Source of the DNA: Corynebacterium glaucum
GTDB taxonomy: Bacteria > Actinomycetota > Actinomycetes > Mycobacteriales > Mycobacteriaceae
Reading direction: 5' to 3'
Length of the DNA stretch: 64,000 bases
Assembly (NCBI RefSeq): GCF_030408855.1
Contig: NZ_CP047358.1
Span: 1,612,001 to 1,676,000, forward strand
Shown: piece by piece, positions 56,649-64,000 of the stretch
Layout of the letters: each line of letters starts with the position of its first letter
Position numbering within the stretch: position 1 is the stretch's first letter
Program-made: the position numbers and the translations under genes
Notes under the pieces: model-generated
What the model saw: the letters and a program-made list of their open reading frames with translations, nothing else
The model's database searches: none
What the model was told of the DNA's origin: nothing

Positions 56649-57929
56649 TTACCCGGAGACGATGTACTCGTACTCCGGGGTGCCCGGCTCGAGACGGCGA
56701 CATTCGATGGGCGAATCCGCCATGCGTTCCAGCAGCGGTTCCAGGTCGCTGGCGCGGGTGAGCTCCAGCCCCACGAGGGCGGCACCGGTCTCGCGGTTGT
56801 TCTTCTTCAAGTACTCGAAGAGGACGATGTCGTCGTCTTTGCCGAGGATGTCCGTGAGGAAGGTGCGCAGCTGGCCCGGCTCCTGCGGGAAGTTGACCAG
56901 GAAGTAGTGACGCAGCCCCCGGTGCACCAGGGAGCGTTCCATGACCTCGGCGTAGCGCAGCACGTCATTGTTTCCACCAGAGATGATGCACACCACGGTG
57001 GTGTCCGGCTGGATCTTGATATTATTCAGCCCCGCCACCGCGAGTGCACCGGCAGGCTCGGCAATAATGCCCTCGTTTTGGTACAGGGAGAGCATCTCGG
57101 TGCATACGGCGCCTTCGTCGGCAAGCAAAAGATGGGTGCGGCCCTGGTTGCGCTCGATGACTTCGTAAGGGAACTCTCCGATGCGCTTGACCGCGGCGCC
57201 GTCGACGAAAGGGTCGATGTCGGTGAGGGTGACCGGGCCCTCGTTTTCCAGCGCAGCGGTGAGCGATGCGGCGCCGCGCGGCTCGACGCCGACGATGGCG
57301 GTGCGGGGCGACATGTCCGCGAAGTACGAGGTCACGCCCGCGAACAGCCCGCCGCCGCCGACCGGCACAACCATCGTGTCCAGCTGACGGCCTAGCCCGG
57401 TGAGCTGCGCGAGAATCTCCGCGGCGACGGTGCCCTGGCCGATGACGGTGTCGCGGGAGTCGAACGGCTCAATGATTGTGGCACCGCGGGCCGCTGCGTC
57501 CTCTCGCGCCGCCTGGGCGGCCTCGTCAAACGTGTTGCCGGTGACCACTAGCTCGATGTTGTCACCGCCGTGTACGCGGATTCGGTCCCGCTTCTGCTTC
57601 GGAGTGGGCTTGGGAACGAAGATCTTGCCCTGGATATTCAGCGCCCGACACGCGTACGCCACGCCTTGCGCGTGGTTACCGGCGGACGCGGCGACAACGC
57701 CAGCGGCGCGGTCCCCCTCCGACAGCCCCGAGATGCCGTAGTAGGCGCCCCGGATCTTGTACGAACGCACGTCCTGCAAATCCTCACGCTTGAGGTATAT
57801 CTGCGCGTTGTACTGCTCCGACAGTCGCGGACAGTACTGCAGGGGCGTCGGCTCAATCACCGACGAAATCCTGGCCTGCGCCGCCTGGATGTCTGCGGCG
57901 CGAACTGGCTGGAACGTGCTGGAGGTCAT
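56649..57929 (-). CDS. ilvA: Threonine dehydratase (biosynthetic)
   Basis: IlvA deaminates threonine to 2-oxobutyrate for isoleucine. The 426-residue fold-type II PLP enzyme has the PLP Lys in RSYKIRGAYYG, SAGNHAQGVAYA, VGGGGLFAG and a single ACT-like regulatory region (LVNFPQEPGQLRTFL, about 335-420). The single-ACT form is usual in corynebacteria. ATG lies 8 nt after TAGTAT, so there is no leader for attenuation. Confidence 0.95.
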   Translation of the reverse strand: MTSSTFQPVRAADIQAAQARISSVIEPTPLQYCPRLSEQYNAQIYLKREDLQDVRSYKIRGAYYGISGLSEGDRAAGVVAASAGNHAQGVAYACRALNIQGKIFVPKPTPKQKRDRIRVHGGDNIELVVTGNTFDEAAQAAREDAAARGATIIEPFDSRDTVIGQGTVAAEILAQLTGLGRQLDTMVVPVGGGGLFAGVTSYFADMSPRTAIVGVEPRGAASLTAALENEGPVTLTDIDPFVDGAAVKRIGEFPYEVIERNQGRTHLLLADEGAVCTEMLSLYQNEGIIAEPAGALAVAGLNNIKIQPDTTVVCIISGGNNDVLRYAEVMERSLVHRGLRHYFLVNFPQEPGQLRTFLTDILGKDDDIVLFEYLKKNNRETGAALVGLELTRASDLEPLLERMADSPIECRRLEPGTPEYEYIVSG

Positions 57930-57937
57930 GGTAGCTA

Positions 57938-57943
57938 ATACTA
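57938..57943 (-). promoter_or_regulatory. -10 box of ilvA (leaderless)
   Basis: TAGTAT on the minus strand ends 8 nt before the ATG. Confidence 0.5.
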
Positions 57944-58044
57944 ATTCCCAGCTGGTTTCAGCGGGAACGCGGGCTGTGCTCAGCTGAGAAACCTGATAGA
58001 TTTTTCAGCTATCTGAACCGTTGCTTATGCGAGGAGACTGACGC

Positions 58045-58521
58045 ATGAAATCACGTACCGCACTTGCCGTCTTGACTGCCACATGCCTGTGCATGGGCGG
58101 AGTTGCAACCGCGCAAGCGCAGAGCAGCTCCTCGTCGGATGGGAGCTCGCTATCCACCGGTAGCCGCTCATCCGACGGGGGATCTTCGCGGGGCGACGGC
58201 TCTTCGCGCAGCGGCGGATCTTCCGACGACGGAAAGTCCCCGATTACCTCCACGGTTCGAGTTACAGCGCCTGCGGTCACAGTCACTCCCTCGCCGACTA
58301 CCTCCCCCGCACCTACGTTCACCCCGGGCGGCCCGAGCTCGGATTTCATCGCCCGCGGCATCCTGGATGACGAGACCAAGGAGATTTTCGACGGGATTCA
58401 GGCCGTCATCCTGCTCGGCACCGGCCTGCTCCAGCTCGGCGTGATTCTGGTCGAGATCTCGCCGCGCTGGAAGACCGCGATAGAGCAATGGCTCGCCTCG
58501 CGGAACATCAAAGTCGGATAG
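58045..58521 (+). CDS. Secreted Ser/Gly-rich protein
   Basis: The 158-residue precursor has a Sec signal peptide (KSRTALAVLTATCLCMGGVA, likely cut after AQA near residue 26), a disordered Ser/Asp/Gly-rich stretch (27-65), a Pro/Thr linker, and a C-terminal part with one hydrophobic helix (GIQAVILLGTGLLQLGVILV). Not recognised. GAGGAG lies about 9 nt before the ATG. A perfect palindrome CTCAGCTGAG at 57979-57988 lies in the divergent gap to ilvA. Confidence 0.7.
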   Translation: MKSRTALAVLTATCLCMGGVATAQAQSSSSSDGSSLSTGSRSSDGGSSRGDGSSRSGGSSDDGKSPITSTVRVTAPAVTVTPSPTTSPAPTFTPGGPSSDFIARGILDDETKEIFDGIQAVILLGTGLLQLGVILVEISPRWKTAIEQWLASRNIKVG

Positions 58522-58546
58522 TCCGGCGAGCGGCGGCCTAGGTCGA

Positions 58547-61500
58547 CTATCCCAGAATTCCTGGACCCATTGATGCTTTCAGGTCGCCCATCAGCGATGC
58601 CGAGCGTTCGATACGCAGGTGGTCACCAAGAACCATGAGCTGACTGTGTTCCCCGTTGACCAGGTTCAGGTAGACATCGGTGTCACCAGGATTGTTTACA
58701 AGGACCTGCTTGAGCTTCGAGATGTTATTCACCGTGCACTGGTCCGTGCGCATGGTGAGACGCAGCGGCAGGCCGGCACCGTTGCCGGGGCCCAGGTCGG
58801 GGACCTTCACGTCGTCGCCGAACAAGCTCATGCGGTCATCGCGCCACGACACGTGCGCTTTGACCAAGATGATGTTGTCTTCCACGATCTGCGGCGCGAC
58901 GAGTGCATAGACCTTGTTGAACAGCAGCACCTCGACCTGCGCACCATGGTGATCCTCAATCGTGACAATCGCCCACGGCGAACCGTCCTTCTTGGAGAAT
59001 CGTCGATCCACAGACGAGATCAGGCCACCGATAGTGACCTCCGCACCGTGTCGAAGCTCGCCGCCGAGGATGGTGGTGAGCTCGGTGTCGGTCTGCATGT
59101 CAATGGCCTCTTCGAAGCCGTCGAGCGGGTGGCCCGAAACGTACAGGCCGAGCATCTCGCGCTCAAGAGCAAGTTTGTGTTTGCGATCCCATTCGTCGTC
59201 GGGCACCTCGATCGCAAACGCAGACACCGCGCCCTCGGCCTCGTCCCCACCAAAGGCCGCGAAGAGGTCGAACTGGCCCTTGTCAGCTGCCTTCTTGGTT
59301 GACAGTACCGAGTCGACCGCGTCCTCCTGGATGAGCATGAGTCCCTTGCGCGGGTGTCCAAGAGAGTCAAACGCACCGGCCTTAATCAGCGACTCGGTAA
59401 TGCGCTTGTTGCAGGCGGCAAGATCGATCTTGTCCAAGTAGTCCGAGAATCCGGTGAAGTGACCCTTGGTGCGACGAGTTTCTTTGATCGACTCGACCAC
59501 CTCGGAACCCACATTTCGGATCGCCGCCAGACCGTAGCGCACGTCTTCACCGACCGCGATGAAGTTCTCTTCCGACTCGTTGATGTCGGGCTGGAGCACT
59601 GAAACACCCATGTGGCGGCAGTCAGCGAGATAAATCGCGGATTTGTCTTTCTTGTCACCCACCGAAGTCAGCAGCGCCGCCATGTACTCGGCGGTGTAGT
59701 TCGCCTTCATGTAGGCGGTCCAGTACGACACCAGGGCGTAACCGGCGGCGTGCGACTTGTTGAACGCGTAGGACGCGAACGGCTCGATCGTGCCCCACAG
59801 TGCGTCGACCGCGGCCTTGGAGTAACCGTTCTCGAACATGCCGGCTGAGAACGTCTCGTACTCCTTGGCCAGCACCTCGGGCTTCTTCTTGCCCATTGCC
59901 TTACGGAAGCCGTCTGCCTGGCCGGCGGTGTAGTTCGCCACCTTCTGCGAGATGTTCATGATCTGCTCTTGGTAGACGATCAGACCGTAAGTTTCGTCGA
60001 GAATCTCTTTGAGCGGCTCCTCGAGCTCTGGGTGGATCGGGGTGATGGGCTTGCGACCGTTCTTGCGATCCGCGTAGTCCCAGTGCGCGTTCACACCCAT
60101 CGGTCCCGGGCGGTAAAGCGCCAGCGACGCGACGATGTCATTGAACCCGGTCGGCTTCATGCGCTTGAGCAGCTCCTGCATGCCGCCCGAGTCGAGCTGG
60201 AAGACGCCGAGGGTGTCACCGCGGGAGAGGAGTTCGTAAACATTCTCATTGTCGGTGGTCAGTGCCTCTAGGTCGATGGTTTCACCACGGTTCTTTTCGA
60301 CGTTCTCCAGCGCGTCACCAAGCACCGTGAGGTTGCGAAGCCCCAGGAAGTCCATCTTCAAAAGACCAATGGCCTCACATGCCGGGTAGTCCCAGCCGGT
60401 GATCAGTGCGCCGTCGGCCGGGCGCTTCCACATCGGAATATGTTCCATGAGCGGCACGGAAGCCATAATCACCGCACACGCGTGCACACCCGCCTGACGT
60501 ACGACGCCCTCGAGACCGCGGGCGGTTTCGTAGATCTTTGCGACGTCCGGGTCCGTCTCGATCAGCGAGCGCACCTCAGCCGCCTCGGCGTAGCGCGCGT
60601 GCTCCGGGTCGGTGATGCCGGACAGCGGAATGTCTTTCGCCATGATCGCCGGTGGCAGTGCGGCGTTGATCCGGTCTGCCATCTGGAATCCCGGCTGGCC
60701 GAAGTTCACCTTCGCCGAGTCCTTGATCGCCTGCTTTGTTTTCACCGTGCCGAACGTGATCACCTGGGCGATTTTGTCTTCGCCCCAACGCTCTGCGGCG
60801 TAGGTGATCATCTCGCCGCGACGGCGATCGTCGAAGTCGATATCGATATCCGGTGCACTCGGGCGCTCCGGGTTGAGGAAGCGCTCGAAGAGCAGGCCAT
60901 GCTCCATCGGGTCGATGTTGGTGATGGTGAGCGCGTACGCAACCAGCGCGCCCGCTGCTGAACCACGACCTGGACCAACGCGGATACCAATCTCGCGGGC
61001 ATGCTTGATCAGCTCTGCGACGATGAGGAAGTAGGACGGGTAGCCCTTCATGTCGATCACGTCGATCTCGTAATTCGCGCGCTCGATATAATCCTGAGGC
61101 ACCTCGGCGCCGTCGAACCGGTCCTCCAGCCCGCGCATGACTTCTTTGCGCAGCCACGTGGTCGGGGTCTCGCCCTCCGGTACGTCGGCGATCGGCATGC
61201 GATCGTGCGGGTGTTCCTCCCAGAGCTCGGAGTAATCACCGACGCGCTCAGCGATCCACAGGGTGTTGTCGCAGCCGTCAGGTACTTCCGAGTCCCACAG
61301 CTCGCGCATCTGCTCTGCGGATTTGATGTAGTAGCCCGTGCCGTCGAACTTGAAGCGGTCCGGGTCCATCAGTGTCTTACCGGTTTGCACGCAGAGCATC
61401 GCCTCGTGAGCTGGTGCTTGGGATTCAAGCACGTAGTGGCAATCGTTAGTGACCAGCGGCGGAAGGTCGAGCGCTTCGCCGATACGTAGCAGGTCTTCAC

Positions 61501-62110
61501 GAACGCGGCGCTCGATGTGCAGGCCGTGATCCATCAGCTCAAGGAAGTAGTTATCGCGGCCGTATATGTCCTGCCACATTGCTGCAGCCTCGAGCGCCGC
61601 ATCATATTGCCCCAAGCGGAGGCGCGTTTGCACATCTCCCGAAGGGCAACCCGTCGTAGCGATGATGCCGTCGGCGTGCTCGGCGATGAGCTCGGCATCC
61701 ATGCGTGGCCATTTACCCAGCTGGCCCTCGTAGGACGCAAGAGAAGAGAGCTTGAAGAGGTTGCGCAGACCTGTGGCGTTCTCGGCCAGCAGCGTTTGGT
61801 GCAGGTACGCACCGGAGGCGGAAACGTCGTCTGACTTTTGATCAGGCGTACCCCAGAGCTGACGCTTCTTATCGAAGCGACTTCCGGGCGCCATGTACGC
61901 CTCGATGCCGATGATCGGCTTGATGCCCGCATCGACCATGCGGCGGTAGAACGCGTTCGAGCCGAACATGTTGCCGTGGTCGGTCATTCCGACTGCAGGC
62001 ATGCCCTGGCGGGCAACCTCTTCGGCGAGCAAATCCACCTTCGCCATCCCATCGAGCATGGAAAATTCGGTGTGATTATGCAGATGCACGAAGGAGGAGT
62101 TTTTGGCCAT
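58547..62110 (-). CDS. dnaE: DNA polymerase III alpha subunit
   Basis: DnaE is the replicative polymerase. The 1187-residue protein begins with a PHP domain ([15 protein letters not shown], then [11 protein letters not shown]). The polymerase core has [16 protein letters not shown] and [12 protein letters not shown] with catalytic Asp residues. [16 protein letters not shown], an HhH region, and an OB domain near the end ([13 protein letters not shown]) follow. ATG at 62110 is 7 nt after TACAAT; the ATG at 62119 overlaps this box, and the frame open to 62353 overlaps the ABC permease gene. Confidence 0.96.
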   Translation of the reverse strand: MAKNSSFVHLHNHTEFSMLDGMAKVDLLAEEVARQGMPAVGMTDHGNMFGSNAFYRRMVDAGIKPIIGIEAYMAPGSRFDKKRQLWGTPDQKSDDVSASGAYLHQTLLAENATGLRNLFKLSSLASYEGQLGKWPRMDAELIAEHADGIIATTGCPSGDVQTRLRLGQYDAALEAAAMWQDIYGRDNYFLELMDHGLHIERRVREDLLRIGEALDLPPLVTNDCHYVLESQAPAHEAMLCVQTGKTLMDPDRFKFDGTGYYIKSAEQMRELWDSEVPDGCDNTLWIAERVGDYSELWEEHPHDRMPIADVPEGETPTTWLRKEVMRGLEDRFDGAEVPQDYIERANYEIDVIDMKGYPSYFLIVAELIKHAREIGIRVGPGRGSAAGALVAYALTITNIDPMEHGLLFERFLNPERPSAPDIDIDFDDRRRGEMITYAAERWGEDKIAQVITFGTVKTKQAIKDSAKVNFGQPGFQMADRINAALPPAIMAKDIPLSGITDPEHARYAEAAEVRSLIETDPDVAKIYETARGLEGVVRQAGVHACAVIMASVPLMEHIPMWKRPADGALITGWDYPACEAIGLLKMDFLGLRNLTVLGDALENVEKNRGETIDLEALTTDNENVYELLSRGDTLGVFQLDSGGMQELLKRMKPTGFNDIVASLALYRPGPMGVNAHWDYADRKNGRKPITPIHPELEEPLKEILDETYGLIVYQEQIMNISQKVANYTAGQADGFRKAMGKKKPEVLAKEYETFSAGMFENGYSKAAVDALWGTIEPFASYAFNKSHAAGYALVSYWTAYMKANYTAEYMAALLTSVGDKKDKSAIYLADCRHMGVSVLQPDINESEENFIAVGEDVRYGLAAIRNVGSEVVESIKETRRTKGHFTGFSDYLDKIDLAACNKRITESLIKAGAFDSLGHPRKGLMLIQEDAVDSVLSTKKAADKGQFDLFAAFGGDEAEGAVSAFAIEVPDDEWDRKHKLALEREMLGLYVSGHPLDGFEEAIDMQTDTELTTILGGELRHGAEVTIGGLISSVDRRFSKKDGSPWAIVTIEDHHGAQVEVLLFNKVYALVAPQIVEDNIILVKAHVSWRDDRMSLFGDDVKVPDLGPGNGAGLPLRLTMRTDQCTVNNISKLKQVLVNNPGDTDVYLNLVNGEHSQLMVLGDHLRIERSASLMGDLKASMGPGILG

Positions 62111-62117
62111 GCGGCTC

Positions 62118-62123
62118 ATTGTA
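62118..62123 (-). promoter_or_regulatory. -10 box of dnaE (leaderless)
   Basis: TACAAT on the minus strand ends 7 nt before the ATG at 62110, in the same arrangement as at hisD. Confidence 0.55.
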
Positions 62124-62145
62124 TCGGCCGCGCCAACACACTCCC

Positions 62146-63417
62146 CTATTCGTAACGCAGCGCTTCGACAGGCTCCATTTTCGCCGCGCGGGAGGCCGGG
62201 TACGCGCCGAAAAAGACGCCAATGGCCAGCGAGAAGAACAGGGCCAGGAGCACCGCCATAATGGGCGGTGTCGCAAACGCGTCGAACGCTGCGGTGCCAG
62301 CCATGCCAAGCAATCCGCCGAGCACGACACCGATGATGCCGCCGAGCAAGCACACCATCATCGCTTCGATGATGAACTGCATACGAATGTCGCTTTGGGT
62401 AGCCCCGAGTGCCTTGCGGACGCCAATCTCCCTCGTGCGCTCAGTGACGGTAATAAGCATGATGTTCATCACGCCAATGCCACCGACCAGGAGCGAAATA
62501 CCCGCGATCGCGGAGAGCACCGACGTCATGATGGCGAACACCTGCGTCAGTTCCTTAATCGCGTCAGACATGTCGAGTACCTCTGCCGTGTACTCGTCAT
62601 TTCCCCTGTAAAGGCGGTCGAGGTAGGTCTGCAGATCCGATTGGAACACCGCGGTTTCCTCCTCCGCGCTCGAGCGCACGGTGAAGAAATTGAACCATTC
62701 GGCGTCCATACCAACGCGGTTCGCGCCGCTGATCGGGATATAGATATCCGCGTACGACTGCGGCCCCATCTGCATGCCGCCCTCGTTAACGTCCTTGGCG
62801 ATGCCCACCACGGTGAAGACCGCGATCTGCCCGTTCGCCTCGACATCAATCCGGCTGCCCAGGGCCTCCTGCGGATTGCCGCCGAACGCCGCATCCACGA
62901 GCGACCAAGTCACCACCGCGAGCGGACGTTGCCCATCGATGTCGTCTTGGGTGATCCCGCGACCGTATTCGATGTCGATGCCCCGCATCTCCAGCGACGC
63001 AGGCAACACTGGGTTGATCCCGGTGCTCACAGGCGTGTCTTCGAACAAGACTTCGCCGCCACCGGAGTTCTCTATGTCGATGCCTTCGACGCGCTCGCCA
63101 AAGTGCGCTTGAAGATCTTCGAAATCCTGAAGCGACATCGCGTTTTCGGCATCCATGGCTGGCGCGTAGTCTAACGCCGCGAAAGGATCGTCGGAAACTT
63201 CTTCTTCGTCAGGCCGCTCGTGCACCATCACCATGTGCGTCGTGGTGCCAATGCCCTGCATGCCGCTCATCACCTGGTTTTGGAGGCCACGGCCCAGGGT
63301 GGTGATGACAATGACGGCGGTGATGCCGATGATGATGCCCAGCAGCGTCAGCAGCGAGCGCATCTTGTTGTTGTTCAGGCTTGAAAGCGCAAGCCTGAGC
63401 GATTCTCGGATGTTCAC
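62146..63417 (-). CDS. MacB-like ABC transporter permease
   Basis: The 423-residue protein has the MacB/FtsX layout: an N-terminal membrane helix ([20 protein letters not shown], about 20-39), a large extracytoplasmic domain (about 50-290), and three C-terminal helices. [17 protein letters not shown] and the ending [16 protein letters not shown] are family signatures. It pairs with the ATPase gene 5 nt upstream. Substrate unknown; such systems export peptides, lipids or drugs. Confidence 0.9.
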   Translation of the reverse strand: MNIRESLRLALSSLNNNKMRSLLTLLGIIIGITAVIVITTLGRGLQNQVMSGMQGIGTTTHMVMVHERPDEEEVSDDPFAALDYAPAMDAENAMSLQDFEDLQAHFGERVEGIDIENSGGGEVLFEDTPVSTGINPVLPASLEMRGIDIEYGRGITQDDIDGQRPLAVVTWSLVDAAFGGNPQEALGSRIDVEANGQIAVFTVVGIAKDVNEGGMQMGPQSYADIYIPISGANRVGMDAEWFNFFTVRSSAEEETAVFQSDLQTYLDRLYRGNDEYTAEVLDMSDAIKELTQVFAIMTSVLSAIAGISLLVGGIGVMNIMLITVTERTREIGVRKALGATQSDIRMQFIIEAMMVCLLGGIIGVVLGGLLGMAGTAAFDAFATPPIMAVLLALFFSLAIGVFFGAYPASRAAKMEPVEALRYE

Positions 63418-63422
63418 GCAGC

Positions 63423-64000
63423 TTACGCCCCTTCGTGTCGCACGCCCGAGGGTTCACGGATGTCGTTAATGCGACCGTCGATAATCTCGACGATGCGCTC
63501 CGTCTCCTCGGCGAGCTCCGGGTTGTGGGTGATCAGCACGATCGCCTTTCCCAACTCGTCGTGCAACTGGTGGAACAGGTCCATCACCAGCCGTCCGGTT
63601 TTGGTGTCCAAGGCGCCGGTCGGTTCGTCGGCAAGCAAAAGATCCGGGTCATTCGCTAGCGCGCGTGCGATTGCGACTCGCTGCTTCTGACCACCGGAAA
63701 GCTCGTTGGGCTGGTGGTGGATGCGCTCGCCCATGCCCATCATGCCCAGCAGCTCCTCGGCGCGGGCCTCGCGGGCCTTCTTATCGACGCCCGCGTACAT
63801 CATCGGCATCGCGACATTCTGCAGCGCGTCGATGCGCCCCACCAAATTGAAGTTTTGGAACACAAAGCCGATGTTGTGGCTGCGGTAGGTGGCGAGTTCC
63901 TTGTCGCTCTTGGCATACACCGGCTCGCCGTTGAAGGCGTAGGCGCCCTCGGTGGGCCGGTCCAGCATGCCGATCAAGTTCATCAGCGTGGACTTGCCGC
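63423..64000 (-). CDS. MacB/LolD-type ABC transporter ATPase (cut by window end)
   Basis: The visible part starts inside Walker A (GKSTLMNLIG) and runs to the C-terminus. It has the Q-loop FVFQNFNLV, the signature LSGGQKQRVAIARAL, Walker B LLLADEPTGALD and the H-loop ITHNPELAEE. It energises the adjacent permease. The first residues, with the start codon, lie beyond position 64000. Confidence 0.92.
   Translation of the reverse strand, partial: GKSTLMNLIGMLDRPTEGAYAFNGEPVYAKSDKELATYRSHNIGFVFQNFNLVGRIDALQNVAMPMMYAGVDKKAREARAEELLGMMGMGERIHHQPNELSGGQKQRVAIARALANDPDLLLADEPTGALDTKTGRLVMDLFHQLHDELGKAIVLITHNPELAEETERIVEIIDGRINDIREPSGVRHEGA

Noticed and set aside
62111..62353. N-terminal extension of dnaE by up to 81 residues
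   Set aside because: The extra part overlaps the ABC permease gene, has no DnaE similarity, and the TACAAT box with 7-nt spacing fixes the start at 62110.

Overview
The window looks like core chromosome of a Corynebacterium or close relative. It is GC-rich, carries sepIVA, a DUF4921 gene, the glgX-treY-treZ glycogen-to-trehalose route, and an order (ffh, ftsY, smc, mutM, rnc, DUF177, gdhA, pyk, lgt, his genes, glgX, treY, treZ, ilvA, dnaE) that I recognise from that group. I see no rRNA, tRNA, CRISPR array, transposase or prophage, and no gap above about 220 bp lacks a gene. Many genes show a TAnnnT box only 6-8 nt before the start codon and no Shine-Dalgarno sequence. That is the layout of leaderless mRNAs, and it decides several starts here (hisD, dnaE, sepIVA, smc, treZ, ilvA).

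Layout: 1-7.5 kb has ffh (partial), ftsY and smc, with three tandem paralogous exported META-like genes lying opposite between ftsY and smc. 7.5-14.5 kb has an orphan VbhA-like antitoxin, a flavin reductase, acylphosphatase, a sodium:alanine symporter, a complete toxin-antitoxin-chaperone (HigB-HigA-SecB-like) module, mutM, rnc, DUF177 and sepIVA. 14.5-22.8 kb has gdhA, glycerate kinase, a GalT-like DUF4921 protein, an M20 amidohydrolase and glycogen phosphorylase. 22.9-26.8 kb has pabAB and pabC (p-aminobenzoate for folate) with a suppressor-of-fused protein between them. 26.8-42.5 kb, mostly on the minus strand, has hisD-hisC-hisB-MFS, then hisH-hisA-suhB-hisF-hisI-trp membrane protein-trpC-like-lgt-pyk-uvrA-like; the two blocks are split by an opposite-strand SUKH (SMI1/KNR4) gene. 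42.5-49.9 kb has a YbjN protein, a DUF2567 protein, a lipoprotein, a TetR regulator, glgX and an exonuclease/BRCT protein. 49.9-64 kb has treY, a small alarmone synthetase, an S4 protein, a YigZ protein, treZ, ilvA, a secreted protein, dnaE and a MacB-like ABC transporter cut by the window end.

GlgP and GlgX mobilise glycogen; TreY and TreZ turn maltodextrin ends into trehalose. Pyk, the His enzymes, GdhA and IlvA link central carbon to amino acids.

The most unusual signals are: (1) the decamer GTCGAYAAGC, found 22 times on both strands in three reading frames against well under one expected, including a perfect 24-bp inverted repeat inside pabAB; (2) the three-gene TAC module with an operator between toxin and antitoxin; (3) a TrpC-like protein with altered catalytic residues; (4) immunity-type genes (SUKH, SUFU) inserted into biosynthetic operons; (5) one hairpin sequence used identically behind two distant genes; (6) overlapping divergent -10 boxes between yigZ and treZ.
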